From NCBI GenBank assembly GCA_964036315.1, contig OZ038495.1, positions 23,042,621 to 23,106,620 of the forward strand: DNA of 64,000 bases, in the 5' to 3' direction. The DNA comes from Acanthosepion esculentum. Lineage: Eukaryota > Mollusca > Cephalopoda > Sepiida > Sepiidae. Position numbers and translations under genes: made by a program. The notes under the pieces are model-generated. The model did not search any database and was not told the origin of the DNA. It saw only the letters and a list, made by a program, of their open reading frames with translations. Each line of letters opens with the position of its first letter. Positions within the stretch are counted from its first letter, which is position 1. Positions 9,522 to 21,885 of the stretch are shown here, piece by piece.

Positions 9522-9780
9522 TAGGTATTTCTTATTTTCTGCAATGACCTAAGACAATAATAGTGTTAGTAATATTTTTAATTTCTAAGATGAAGCATTG
9601 TCAGTTATTAATTTTTGATGATTAGTTTATCTTAATTTTAGTTATTTTTTATCACAAATTTCAGTCTGTCATTTGAAATAATTAAAACCTGATAAGTTTT
9701 TCAGATCTTAGGATAATTATAGTAGTATATTTGCAAAATTCTTAATTTCAAAATATATTAGTATCTATAATTTAAATGAC

Positions 9781-9782
<2 letters not shown>

Positions 9783-9824
<42 letters not shown>
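9783..9824. repeat. (TA)n microsatellite
   Basis: Uninterrupted TA dinucleotides, about 21 units. Confidence 0.95.
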
Positions 9825-9827
<3 letters not shown>

Positions 9828-9829
9828 TA

Positions 9830-10865
9830 TTAAATAATCATTTGTATAAGCTAAAGTGTAATGAAGACAAAGGAACCCAAAAAGACCATGGTCTTATCTT
9901 GTGTATTAGGTTCTTGCTGTAAATCAGCCAAAGAGAAAGAAAACTTATTTTATACTTTGTTTTGCATGTATTTGTATTTATTGAATATAAAGCTGGTGTT
10001 GAATACTTTACTTAATTGATACAAACCAAAATGATAATATTTTTTATAGGCATCTTTTTCTTACTGATCATCGTCAATGTTTATACTGCAGTCGAGTCTT
10101 TTGGAAATGTTTCAAACCTCTCTCCTCGAAAAGTCTACATCTAGAGTCAATATTTTACTAGCCTCTTTATAAGCAAACACATGTAGCACAGACTACTGCA
10201 GAAAGTTTATTTAGAAATATCTCACTTTAATTCAAACAGACCAGGACAAAGAGAGGTTATCTAATAGAAAATGTCTGCTTAGTGAGGGTTTTATTTCTAC
10301 AATTTATAATAAATAGAAATTTATACTCTTATCAGCAATTGAGTTCAATCTACACAAAGAAAAACTGCCAATGTGTAATCAATAACACAATGAAGTTATT
10401 AATGCAAAGCACTTCCAACAATCACCCACTCTTGTTTGATTGTTTCTTAAGCAATTACAAAACATTTTGGTCTCCAGCCAAACATGACAGCATTAACCTT
10501 ATGTCTGCAGTAAATCCCCCTTCCTTTAACTGGTTAACCCTCTCCGTATCTATCTTCTTATCCAAATGCAAGATGGAAGACATCCAAGAAGAACCACCTA
10601 CTTACATTCTCCTGGCACTGGACATAAAATTCACTAATTTATAACTACTGTCACAAACCCTTGTTGCTCAAATGTTACAGATATAACCAATTTTGAAAGT
10701 AACGAGAAGTAAACAAATGGACAAGTAGCCATTCTTTCATATTTATGTCTGTCTGGAAAGTATCGAGCTATGTCATGAAAAAATAAATAAAAATGGACAA
10801 CCTAGAGCAATAGCATCTCAATATTTTCAAAGCACTCATATAGGGACCTCCCACATTTATCCTAG
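9830..10865. other. No recognised element
   Basis: Unique-looking intron sequence. A 120-codon plus-strand frame at 10282-10644 shows no family motif, has a biased Asn/Ser/Leu composition expected by chance, and lacks splice or context support. Confidence 0.55.
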
Positions 10866-10869
10866 AATC

Positions 10870-11085
10870 TCTTCTTCAGGTGGTTGGAATATCGAACTGA
10901 ACCCTTTATTTCATGAACCTTCAAAATAAAGGGTTCAGTTCTACATTCTACCCACCTGAAGAAGGCTGGAACGTACAACGGCCGAAACGTTGTGATAAAT
11001 ATGGAGACAAAGTTGAGGACAATAGTCCGAATAATGTAAATAGTGTACATAATACCTCATCTCAGAAATATAGACAGATACACTA
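10870..11085 (+). mobile_element. SINE-A copy with inverted 5' duplication
   Basis: The SINE-A 3' part (CACCTGAAGAAGGCTGGAAC, ACAATAGTCCGAATAATG, ATACCTCATCTCAGAAAT) is preceded by an inverted copy of its own upstream part. Bases 10872-10911 (TTCTTCAGGTGG ... ACCCTTTATTT) pair with 10923-10963 (AAATAAAGGGT ... CCACCTGAAGAA). Confidence 0.85.
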
Positions 11086-11290
11086 ATTCCCTTCGTATTC
11101 CATTGGTGAGATGTAAGTTCCACTCAAGCAGATTCTTCCCACAAAGTGCTGCTTTGTGAAACCAACTCCTAAGAGGGTGCTTCACTGATCACTACAATCT
11201 TAACCTGTTCAAATCTAGGGATAGCTGTTATCTTCCCACATATCCATATAAACTATGAGTCTTAATCTGTAAAGTTTTGCTTCGAATGGC
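11086..11290 (+). pseudogene. LINE-M reverse transcriptase C-terminus, decayed
   Basis: The plus strand translates, with breaks, to NSLRIPLVRCKFHSSRFFPQ, then SAAL.NQLLRGCF and a NLNLFKSR stretch. This is the C-terminal R/W-NKLP..CFP...LFKSRVN signature of CR1/jockey-like non-LTR reverse transcriptases. The fragment directly follows the 3' end of a SINE-A copy. Confidence 0.65.
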
Positions 11291-11439
11291 TCCAGGGCCT
11301 TGTACAGAGTGAACTTCATGGTAAAAAACACTTGACGGGTGGGGTGATGTTTTGCCAAAAAATGCTGTAAAATATGTGAAGACTATACATGCTTGGTTTT
11401 GTGCATGTGATAGTTACACAGTGTACAATATTATAAATG

Positions 11440-11676
11440 TTATCTCATTGCTGACAAGTCTTACTAATTAATCCATAGATGGGGGAGAAGAAGTGGAATT
11501 CAGCTCTTCAGTTAACAATTTCGAGCCATTAGCTATTACGCCAACTTCACATCCAAGCTTACAGCATGTGGTATTCCCAGGTGGTCACCCATCTAGGTAC
11601 TGACCAGTCTCAATGTTGCTTAACTTCAGTGATCATACAGGAACTGGTGTTTCAATGTGATGTGGCTGTAAGCCCC
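11440..11676 (-). mobile_element. SINE-C: 5S rRNA + tRNA chimeric SINE, truncated
   Basis: On the minus strand 11674-11555 reads as a whole 5S rRNA-like head: GCTTACAGCCACATCAC, GATCACTGAAGTTAAGCAAC, TGGTCAGTACCTAGATGGGT, GGGAATACCACATGCTGTAA, GCTT. These are the standard 5S positions in order. A tRNA-like segment follows (GGCGTAATAGCTAATGGCTC, then GAGCTGAATTCCA), then part of the SINE-C body (CCCCCATCTATGGATTAATT). Confidence 0.85.
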
Positions 11677-11689
11677 GGTCATTTATTTT

Positions 11690-14600
11690 TGTTGTATGCT
11701 TACACTTAGCCATGAATTATTAAAATCTGGAGTTGACCTAATTGCTTAGATAAGGCATTGTTACTAATTTTTGAATTGTCTTTCATTTTAGCTTTCTTGC
11801 TTTTTATCAGAACTTTCAGATTATTACTCTACTGACAGAAATAATAACAAACAAGATGGCAGCATAGTAACAATTAAAGAATTAAGGAATAGAGTTGTAT
11901 GGCTTATTTGAGTGATACCTGTTGAGATCTGATCTTGCTGGGGGGGTTCTTTATTTCTGATATATGCTATTTAACATTCTAAATATAAACGCTGTTATAA
12001 AATGCAATAGAAATAAGATGAAAGAAAGACTAGTCAAAATTAATAATACTATTTTTAATGTTCAAAATTGTCATATTGCATATAGTTCCTAAATTGATTA
12101 AAATAAGCAAGTCAAGTAAGTTTTACCAAACAAATTGTTGAGTTCTGTCTGACTGAATTTCTGAGATGATTATTATTATAGACTGATTTATTTGAACATT
12201 TGTTTTCATCTTGGTTGTTATTTTTATAACATTGAAAAGCCATAGTCAGTAAACTATGAAATCATGTATGACTGATCATGTATAGATGGAAAAATGTGTG
12301 CTTGTGCATATATGTGGGGGTGATCAATCTTTACAAACCAAATTCAAAATAACAGTCAGTTGTGTTAGGAAAAAAAATGAATGTTAAATTACTTTATAAT
12401 AATTTTATCATCTATTAATTGATTAGAAAAATACAACAAACTAAACAATTATGAAAGTGTTCACCACTGATGATTTACTTCTGAAGAAAAATAAATACCA
12501 GTGAAGGATATTACAATTAGCGAGTGTAGATTAAGTAAAAAAAAAACAAAAAACGACAAGTCCGGTAAACATAGCAAGTTTTATTAATTTCTTTTTTATT
12601 TAATATATTTTTTTAAAAGATGGTAAAGACCGCAAAAGACTGCAAAAGCAATTAAAAAAGAATAATATATTGTTTAACTTTGGGAAGCATCAACATTCCA
12701 AGATTTGTTTGGACAATTGAGCTAATTCTTTGTTGTTGCAACATTTCAGCTGCACAACTGTACAGCGTTGTTCAGGTGTAAAGTCTGTAAAGAAATATAC
12801 AGTCACTATTTTTATGCTATTTTACAAGCTCGTAAACAGAACATAATAGACAATGAATTGGACAATTTCATTTCAGCATTATACAGAATGGTGTGTTTGA
12901 AACATTGTAGTAACACTGGAAGCACAAACAATGAGTTCAGTAATCTGAACAATACTTTGAATAAAAGGAATATTCCTTGCCCAGAATAATCTATTTGCTA
13001 TATTTATGAAGGAAGAGTGCTCAATATTGAAGATATAGATAATGGGTATATATGCATGTAAAACACTTTTCATAGAGTGCACAGATAATACACTTATCCA
13101 AGTCAGAAGTATCAAACCATACATAAATAATTATGTCATTTTTTTATACGTATTATGCTAGTAAATGGATAAAACATTAAAAGCATTTTTCTTGTGCTAT
13201 TTTTTGTCCTGGTGTAAGTGATTCAAACTTTGAGAAGAAAATAAAACACAAACTATGAGAACAAAACGTGAACATGTTACTGATGTGGCTTTTTAATTAA
13301 TTTTTAATTCATGAAACAATATTAAACTAAGCTTACAAAGTTTGCATTAAATGCACAAAAGAACGTTCCTTATTATTCAAATTATAGGCTTTAATAGGAT
13401 AAAGAAACCAATGAATGATCAGGTGAGATACTTACCATGATGATTTATATAATTATTGTCTGAGCCTAGTTTAGTGGTCAACTTTTAAATCAAAAACTAT
13501 CTTTAGTATGAAGTTGAGAAAACTACAATTTTAAAGTTAACAATAATATTAAAGCTTTAAAACACATAAGAGTAGATCAATAAGTCTGTAGTCTGATTTA
13601 TATTAACTGAATAATGTTTAATCTTTTTGATTAATGGATAAGCATTAAGGTATAGTGTATTGTCAAGGAAAGAGATTATGTTAAAAAAAAAACATTTATT
13701 ATTATGTAAAATAAATGTATTTTGTCATTAGGTTATTGAATTATGTAATTAAATAAATAATAATATTTCTTAAACTCAGTTTAAAAAAATGGCAGTAAAA
13801 ACAGGTTATTAACTTAAGATATTCAGTTTTATTTATTTACCTCTTGCTTGAAATGATCAAGTTATGGTTCTACTTATGAATGCTGAGAATATCATAAAAA
13901 GAGCATGAAACAAATGAGGAAGTTTTAAAAAGAAAAGTAAGCCACAAAGAAACTTGATAACTGTTAGAAAGTCACAGCTGAAATTTGGGAAGAAGAAAGA
14001 ACTGGAGAATTTAACACTCAAAAGGCACATAAAAGAAAGTAAGAGACTGATTCACAGGTGCATACCAATAAGTATTAGTTGTAGGGTACAATTATAATAT
14101 GTATAGTCTGGGGAATTTCCAATAGGACTTGATAGAAAAACAATTTAAAAAATACTTGTATTATTTTGTCTTTTGTTAAATAAATGAATATGGCAAAATA
14201 TACAAAAATGTTTCCATAGAAAAATAATAGATTTTAATGAGTAGAGAATTACTTGGACAAAATTAATAGAAATTACGAAATTACAAATATATAACATGGT
14301 TCTAAACAATGATGCAACCAAGTAAACTGATTTGAAATTTTATATTTTTTGAGAATAAAAAGCATTCACATTTATAATTTTTCTTCAACACCAAACAAAA
14401 AGATTTAATTATGACCATCAAAACATTTTACACATTTAAAGTACACTTTGAAAATTATCGGAAATATTAGGATGATTTGTATGTGTCTGTAAAATTAACA
14501 GCTTTCGTAATGTAAGAACAAAATCATAAAAAATTGGCATGTCTCTTCTGAAAGAATCATTTAATTTTTTTCTACATTATAAAGATTAACTGATTTGTTT
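11690..14600. other. AT-rich intron sequence, little recognised
   Basis: No gene or named repeat is supported over about 2.9 kb. A short stretch at 12740-12780 (CAACATTTCAGCTG ... GTTCAGGTG) weakly recalls the SINE-A core (AACGTTTCAGCCG ... CTTCAGGTG) and may be an old copy. Confidence 0.5.
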
Positions 14601-14605
14601 TTTTT

Positions 14606-14790
14606 TATGGCTTATCAACCCTTTGTGGGTTATTTAAAGCTAAAACATATATCAGATTGTATGAGATCACTTATAGTAACTGGATTTCCTAAGTGGTCCC
14701 CTATTTAAGTACTGATTGTGTCCAACACTGCTTAACTTTGGTGATCAAATGAGAACCAGTGTTTTCAGTATGATTTGATCATAAGTACAT
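14606..14790 (-). mobile_element. SINE-C fragment, 5S-like head only, diverged
   Basis: The minus strand from 14785 to about 14670 reads CTTATGATCAAATCATACTG, GATCACCAAAGTTAAGCAGT, AATCAGTACTTAAATAGGGG, ACCACTTAGGAAATCCAG: a diverged 5S rRNA-like head. Next to it, TATGGCTTATCAACC..TTTGTGGGTTATTTAAAG (14609-14640) is a small repeat seen again near 17110 and 40195. Confidence 0.7.
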
Positions 14791-15685
14791 TATAAAAAGT
14801 CATGGTATTAAAAGATCATTAAAAAAACTCCTATATATTTTTAGGCAAGGCATTGTAACCATTGTATGTTGTTTCATTTAAACTTATTTCTGTGTTTTTA
14901 TTTTTATTTCAAATAATAAACGTCCTTTGCAACCTGTTGTATTTTAGGATGTTGATAAACGTCCTAAGAGGACATAACAAAAACACAACAGAGATAAGTG
15001 AATTTGTTTGAATAAAACAAAATACTAAAGGAAATTACTTAAGCTATCCAAACTTTAGATAAAGCTTTGTAACTTAATTTCTAACAGGTTTCTTTCTTTA
15101 TTTTTGGTTTATGAGTAGTGCTGGTAGTGCTATCCGTGTGATACAAATTCTCAAATATACAGGTCTTGAGTTCAAATCACTAGTCTAAATATTCATTTTC
15201 AATGTATACTCCAAAAATGTAAAAGGACTTGAGCATTGCAATAAATAGCAATTAAAATACAAGAAAGGAAAAAAACTATAAAACAATTAATAATAATGTT
15301 TCTTCTAAGAAATACTAATAAAGGAACAACCAAGAAAAATTATTTGAAACTGGATAATTTAGGTGAGTAGTATAAGAATTCTAATTTGTAAATTCTCCAT
15401 GATGACAAACAAAGAAACAGATTTCATTCTTTGACTGAAATTTCAGATGAATTATTAGTAATTCCGGTTCAGCTTTCAATGTATCATTTTATGAATGGAG
15501 TTACCGGATCCAAGTCAATCAGAACTAGATCATCTGATCATGACAAAACATAGAACATGCTGAGACAAGTAACAAAGTATTGAGAATATTCATGAACTAC
15601 AAATGAAAAGGATTAAAAAAAAATGAATCATCATATATAGGTTATTTTGTACTGTCTTTGTTTTCTCACAATATTTTGGCAACAT
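14791..15685. other. No firm element; possible tRNA-like remnant
   Basis: Mostly unremarkable AT-rich sequence. At 15117-15180, GCTGGTAGTGCTATCCGTG followed about 45 nt later by TTGAGTTCAAATCAC could be an old tRNA-derived SINE head; the body is not recognised. Confidence 0.35.
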
Positions 15686-15689
15686 AATC

Positions 15690-16085
15690 TCTGGTTTTCC
15701 TTAGGTCTCGGTTGTGTCTTCAAATATTGAATGTGGCTTTGAAGCCAGGAGGGACATACATTTCCCCTGTCATACCTATCAGATCTGGTGCCGGTGCATT
15801 CTTGAGATTATTTACTCCTGACCTATACCCTAAAATCATGACCTTCCAGCAAACCTATTTCTCAGGTCAAACTTTTGGAACATTGGGTTCATAACTTAAT
15901 CTCTCTTGAGTAATAGCTCCTACAAGCTATGAATATCTAGGCTCCATCTGCAAATCAGATTATCTGAGCGCAGTATATATGCAGATCTCATCAACCTTAT
16001 GATTCTCCAATGCTGTTCCCTATCTATTATTATTACATTTCATTCCATAAGCATTGGAATACCCTGTCACTCTATGCATGGTCAA
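15690..16085 (+). other. Unassigned GC-richer stretch with a 60-codon open frame
   Basis: After a TTTTCCTTAG acceptor-like stretch, 15712-15894 is open on plus and includes CLQILNVALKPGGTYISP and KIMTFQQTYFSGQTFGTLGS, then a stop. Downstream a SYEYLGSIC stretch recalls the YLGS motif found in LINE reverse transcriptases. Base composition is clearly richer in G+C than the flanks. It may be a decayed LINE or other element; I cannot name it. Confidence 0.35.
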
Positions 16086-16089
16086 CAGT

Positions 16090-17080
16090 TTAAAGACATT
16101 AGTTTATATGCAATAATTAAAGCAACTCATTTAAAAAATAAAAACAAGTATTTTAAGTGTCAAATGTAGAAGTAAAGGTTTTCTTTTCAGCTTAGTGAAG
16201 TCTTCAATTGAGGAATTCTGAAAAATCAATCTAAATATAAAATGGGATAGCTACAAATAAAAAGGAGACATCAATGCCCCCAAAATATTAATCCAAGGTA
16301 ATAATCAAATACAATGTAACTTATAAGATCCTATTATAGGTACAGAAGATTCATGTAAGCAAGAAGGAATAACATTAACAAGTTAAAAAGTATGAGTGGT
16401 TTTATATAAGTGGATTGATTCCCATGGAATCATTTGTAGTTCATGAATATTGGAATTTTCTATAATAATGCTAAGTATATAAATAAATTATAATATGAGG
16501 ATTGATTGATAATTACTTTTACCAACTGGAGATCTGCACATGTATTTGTGAGTATGTAAGGTCCTTTTTCAGCCTACTATGTCACAGCATTGAGTAATAG
16601 TGTTTACTAATCAGGATTACCACATCATGAGTTACATACAATCAGTAAGAGATATTTTGGTATCAGAGGTTTGCATACCAATTGAAAATCACAAATGTAA
16701 AAAAGTAATGATACCTTGTGATCATTCAATGCAGACAACAAATGGTGAAAACAGTGAGAAACCTAAATTTCAAAATTGTTACATATCTTTTATACAGCCA
16801 CAATTCAGCACCAGGTTTCTGGTTGTTTCCAAAGTTGAAACAAGTACTGAAAGTTGAACAATTTCCATGCAATGCTAAAATTGAAGTTGGTGTGCATAAA
16901 TAGGTCAAAATGAATTAATACACTGTATTAGAACCTCTACACTTCATTTAAAATTGATTTTTTCTTAGAAAAATTCTAAGAAGAAAAAAAATTCATTATG
17001 TTATCTGTAATTATATTCATACTTCATTCCTGCAGAGAAACAAAAACACTTTATCAGAATGTAGTTAGGGAGCTGGAGAC
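16090..17080. other. No recognised element
   Basis: Two overlapping plus frames and one minus frame of 60-85 codons exist near 16600-16908. They overlap each other on both strands and show no motif. Nothing else was seen. Confidence 0.5.
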
Positions 17081-17086
17081 CCTACC

Positions 17087-17365
17087 AGGTTTGGTTTGGT
17101 TTGGTTTAAGGCATATCAACCTCAATGGGTTATTTAATGCAAACAAAATTTTTATTGCTGGTAATGTTTTTCTTCAAAAATCTATTTCTGGAATATTTTT
17201 CCTTGAAGAAATCTATAGCTGGTCATATTTTTCAAAAAGAATTTATAGCTGTTTGTATTGCTGGTATTTTTTTTTTAAGTATTGCTGATAATAATTTTGC
17301 CTTCAAAAATTATTGCTGGTAATAATTTTTTTTTATTACAAAGCATTTCTGGTATTAAAACCTAT
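17087..17365 (+). repeat. (TTTGG)n and degenerate ATTGCTGGTAAT tandem repeat
   Basis: A short TTTGG run (17089-17108) precedes about six decayed units of roughly 30-36 bp built on ATTGCTGGTAATNTTTTTCT followed by TCAAAAAT. Both the CTGGTA core and the CTTCAAAAA part recur in order. Confidence 0.65.
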
Positions 17366-17394
17366 TTTTACACAAGTTTGGGTGTTAACTATTT

Positions 17395-17580
17395 GCCCAT
17401 AGCTGAGACCCTAATAGGTGCTACCACCCCGGGTCAGGGTGGACTTGGGAACACCAGCAATTAAGAGGTGGTTCCATGCTCCTCAAAACCTCCTGATCAG
17501 AGGCCTTGCTGTTGGACGTAGTTTATCGTCTTACCCAGGACATGGATGTAGTTTATTGGACCCGAACAGGATTTTTATCA
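17395..17580 (+). repeat. Unclassified GC-rich interspersed repeat
   Basis: Much higher G+C than its surroundings (GGTGCTACCACCCCGGGTCA, GTGGACTTGGGAACACCAGC, GACCCGAACAGG). It follows the degenerate tandem repeat and looks like part of the same composite element. Class unknown. Confidence 0.4.
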
Positions 17581-17626
17581 AAAATAATAATTTTCAAATT
17601 AAAAAAAAATAATTTTTAATAATGCC

Positions 17627-17697
17627 AAATTATTTACTCTCAGTCATAAATTCATTGATATAAGTCAATGAATTTGAGACTGAGAGTTAATTTATAA
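17627..17697. other. Near-perfect short hairpin
   Basis: 17636-17658 pairs with 17665-17687: 10 bp (ACTCTCAGTC/GACTGAGAGT), a 2-nt internal loop, then 11 bp (AAATTCATTGA/TCAATGAATTT), with a 6-nt loop TATAAG. Outer AAATTA/TAATTT can extend the stem past a small bulge to about 70 nt. Confidence 0.7.
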
Positions 17698-18170
17698 AAA
17701 TGAATACAAGTTATTCCTGTTTTTATACCCTTTATACTTTTTTTCATCTATTTATTTTTATGGAAAAGACCCTGTTGCAAAAGAATCAAAACAGGTGGCT
17801 TCCATTGTATATTATTATTATCATCTCAGATAAATAATTCAATAATTAAGATTAAACAATATTCAGAGGATAAAATAGCAATGGGGAAGTTCAAATCCAA
17901 AATAATAAAAAAAAAAAAAAAATAATAAAAAAAAACAATCCAAAGGTCATAAATGAGTTTTATGTGTCCAAAGTCAGAAATGCCAAATAAATGTGTATGA
18001 CAAATTCAAAGTGAAAAAAAATCAAAAGGGGTCAAAATCTATCCACAGTGCATTTTACTTATGAAGAACCAAGAAATCCTCCTGTCATCTAAAGTAGTGC
18101 ACTTTGTTATTGGGATAAGAAAAGTTGTGATTGGCTGAGACTGGTAAAGAAGTGCAAACAATTTTATTTT
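17698..18170. other. AT- and A-rich sequence, nothing recognised
   Basis: Contains an A-rich tract at 17908-17936 and no supportable gene. Confidence 0.5.
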
Positions 18171-18175
18171 TAATC

Positions 18176-18520
18176 ATTCCCCACCATGCAAGGCAATAAA
18201 GCCACTAACACACTAGGGATTACTGAGTGTGAAAGAATAAGAAAATAGAGAAACATTATTAACGAGTGAGAACAATAGAGGAGTAATCAAGAAAACAGTA
18301 GATAATAATTGACACTACATTTAAATTTTTGAAGATCAAAGTTGGCTGGAAAGCAAGGAGCCAGAAGAGGTTTCCACAAGTGAGAAGTGCAAGAAAAGAA
18401 AGTGTTAACATAGAATTTATGGTTACATTTATCCTATTCAACTGTAGATTGATTAGACATTGTTGCCAATTTAGTACAGCACTTAAATTCATAAAGTCTA
18501 GGTACCATAATGGAAAGTTA
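18176..18520 (-). mobile_element. LINE-L 3' end, minus orientation
   Basis: Collinear with the 47945-48300 copy. The minus strand carries the end of the RT frame (GAATTTAAGTGCTGTACTAA, then ATTCTATGTTAACAC and CAACTTTGATCTTCAAAAA), then the 3' UTR ending CCCTAGTGTGTTAGTGGCTT and TATTGCCTTGCATGGTGGGG. Confidence 0.8.
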
Positions 18521-18754
18521 CCATATTTTGAGGCCTACTAAAGTCGACTTGATCATTTTCTGATTTTCTTTTTGATAGATAGCACAGAAAAAAATATTTT
18601 TCAAGAACTTTCTTTTCTCCTTCATTGCCACAATATTTTAACAAAAGTTTGTTAACTGATATAAATCTTTCAAATAAATTTGAGATGCAGGAATTCTCAT
18701 TCCATTGAAATATATCAGTGTATATGATTTTTATATACAAGTAAATTTTCAGTA

Positions 18755-18880
18755 CAGTGCTTTCCTCTATATAAGATGAATACTGTTTTGAACCCTACTA
18801 AAGGGCATATTTTCTTTATGACTCTCAAAACTCAGGCTGGTAATAATTATACTGTTTAAAAAACAGATATGTCAAATCAA
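18755..18880 (+). mobile_element. SINE-B copy, partial
   Basis: Shares with the next SINE-B copy the order B-box-like TTTTGAACCCTACTA, then TTTCTTTATGACTC, then CTGGTAATAATTATACTGTT and TAAAAAACA. The A box is lost. Confidence 0.55.
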
Positions 18881-19069
18881 ACATGCATCCCCTAAATATA
18901 ACATGTATAGTAATTTAGAAATAATGTCAGATTATAAATAAAATCCATTAATTCTTTAAATATTACTTTGTTTACATTTCAGATATGAAAATAATTTATC
19001 AGATATAGTCTTTCAAAGATCTGAAAAGAGATATGCTTTCCTTTGTAAGGGGAATCTTGCTTCCTGTGA

Positions 19070-19245
19070 AAGTCTTTCAAGGTTAAGTGGTCTAAAAGCA
19101 TGCTGGGCTATACAGTAGTTTCCCCTACATAAAGGGGAAGCAGGTTTGAATACTGCTGGAGAGTACTCTTTCTTTATTTAAGAATCTTGAAGAGCCAAGC
19201 TAGTAGATAACAATTATACTGTTTAAAAGACAAAAATGTTGTAGA
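19070..19245 (+). mobile_element. SINE-B copy with tRNA-like head
   Basis: The tRNA-like head (TTAAGTGGTCTAAAAGCATG, then CCCCTACATAAAGGGG) and the B box GCAGGTTTGAATACTGCT precede the family body GAGTACTCTTTCTTTATTTA and AATTATACTGTTTAAAAGAC. A long (TA)n tract follows. Confidence 0.7.
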
Positions 19246-19860
<615 letters not shown>

Positions 19861-21495
19861 AAAAATAGTTGCTATATGAGGAAGACAATGAAAATGCTGT
19901 TGGTTAATATTGACATGAAGCTGTAACAATCAATTTATTAAAATGATTATGAAAACATTTTAAAAATGATTAAAGAAAAGGAAATAAAATTGATCCTCAA
20001 GTTATATTGGCGTTATAGCTATGAAAACAATGCTGACAAAAATTCTCATGTCAGATTTGGGACGTAAGAATAAGGAAACCATTTTATTCATCTAGAACCC
20101 AAAATAAACTTGCCTTTATGAAGTGATTTCTTGGAGCTTTAATTCTCTTTCTTACTTTCTACCTAATTGTTTATTTTTATTTTTCTCTCTTAACTTTCAA
20201 TGAGTAGGCTTGAATACATCAGTGCTGTCAGTTACATGCTACCAAGGCTTGAAGGCATTGTATAATGCCATGAAAAATGTCCAATGAAGTACACATGTGA
20301 ATGTGAATATGTGAGATGTATTGCATGACTGTCAATTGGTGAGATGACATTTCTGAAATGTCTATGAGAAGCTCTCCAGATGAGGAGTTCATTACAAAAA
20401 TATTCACAAGAATATTTAGAATTAATAAAAAAAAATAAAAGAGATGAAAGGTGGATAAGGATTCTCTTTATAGAATAATGAGGAAAGCAAAAAAAGATGG
20501 GGAGTGGAAATAATGAAAGAATTATAAGCACAAGCTGGAGGGTGTAATGCCATAATAGCTGAATATATATGGTAGCATTTCAAGAGGCTGGTGCTCAGAC
20601 ATGTCTAAAGATTCTTCATTACCTGCAGACTTGATGCCAATAAATGTTTATTTGCTAAAACACGGCAAACATCAAAATAGGAACAAAAATTTATACCAGG
20701 AGGAAGTTAAGAGATGTTAAATTCAATTACACAAAGGATTTTCAGATAAAACTTTTGCTGAATTTCTGTCATATATTCATAAAAAAAAATTTAATAATCT
20801 TTTTGTAAAGTCCATTCTAAACAAAAATCTCTTAAGGAATTTAAATTTTGTTACTCATATATGTACTGGATGAAAAACAGTTTAAAAAAAAAATCATTAG
20901 AAAGATAATTAAAATCTTTGTATACATTGAAAATTAATTGAACTCTTGATTAAAAAAGATAAAATTAAAGCAGAGACAGAATAACAGAAACAGTAAGCAG
21001 GAAATTAAAAGACCTCAAATAAAAAAAAAATCTAGAATCAAGATAAAATGTATTGGCAAAGAAGAGTAAGGTGTGTATGAACTGAAAAGTAATTATGTTG
21101 AAAACAGCTGCTGAAATTTGTTAATATTTACTGAATCAACTAAATCAATTACATGTAAAGAAGAAAAAATAACTTGTAATTTGTGATTTTTCAAGGAAAA
21201 TGTTACTCTAACATTAAGGAATTAAAAAAATTGGGGATTTAATTCTAAGTATCTAATTTAGAAAAAAAACTACTCCGTCAAGGTCCTTTTTTATGTTTTT
21301 AATTATTTCTGAATCAAATCACTGACATTTTAGCATAAAAAAAAACAAATATAAAAAAAATAAATGTGGACTGAATAAGAGACTCATTTTAATTGTGGGA
21401 ATTTGAGCAGATCACTTCTAAGATCATTTGACTTAGCTTAAATTATTGCAATCATCTAAGCCCATTAAAAATGAAGAATGATGGATTAAAATAAA
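19861..21495. other. AT-rich intron sequence, nothing recognised
   Basis: No repeat or gene that I can name. A 99-codon minus frame at 20232-20531 has no motif. Confidence 0.5.
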
Positions 21496-21499
21496 GTAG

Positions 21500-21885
21500 C
21501 TTCTCTTTGACTTTCTATAAATATTTTTATGGTAATTGTTCTGATGAACTTTTCTCTATGGGACCTAAACTTTATGAGTTTAAGCAAAGTACTAGATTGG
21601 CAGCAAGTTCCCATCATTGTACAGTTGAAATGATTGGATTTCACTGTAAATTCTATGCTTAACAGTTTCTACTCTCACCTTTCTCACTTGTGGAACTCTA
21701 TTCTGGCTTCTTTCTTTCAAGCCAACTTTGATCTTCAAAAATTTAAATGCAATGTCAGTCATTGTCTTCTTAATTCCTGTTCTTTTATTGTACTCTCTCC
21801 TTTTTTTCTTTTATTTTCCTCATATTCTCTAACACACAGTAACCCCTTGTGTCTTGGTGGTTTTAGTGCCTTGCTTGGAGTGAAA
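21500..21885 (+). pseudogene. LINE-L reverse transcriptase C-terminus and 3' UTR
   Basis: The plus strand reads, with one stop and frameshifts, LFYKYFYGNCSDELFS, then STRLAASSHHCTVEM, and after a shift NFDLQKFKCNV. This matches the RT C-terminal region of a CR1/jockey-like element. The 3' UTR follows and ends CTTGCTTGGAGTGAAATGAT and a run of A. Confidence 0.8.

Noticed and set aside
10282..10644. 120-codon plus-strand frame as a gene
   Set aside because: No motif, AT-rich chance composition, inside an intron of the opposite strand, no splice or promoter support.
11555..11674. 5S rRNA gene (also 26758-26868, 41251-41366, 47255-47378)
   Set aside because: The 5S-like parts are diverged, dispersed singly in both orientations and fused to the same tRNA-like and body sequence. 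They are SINE heads.
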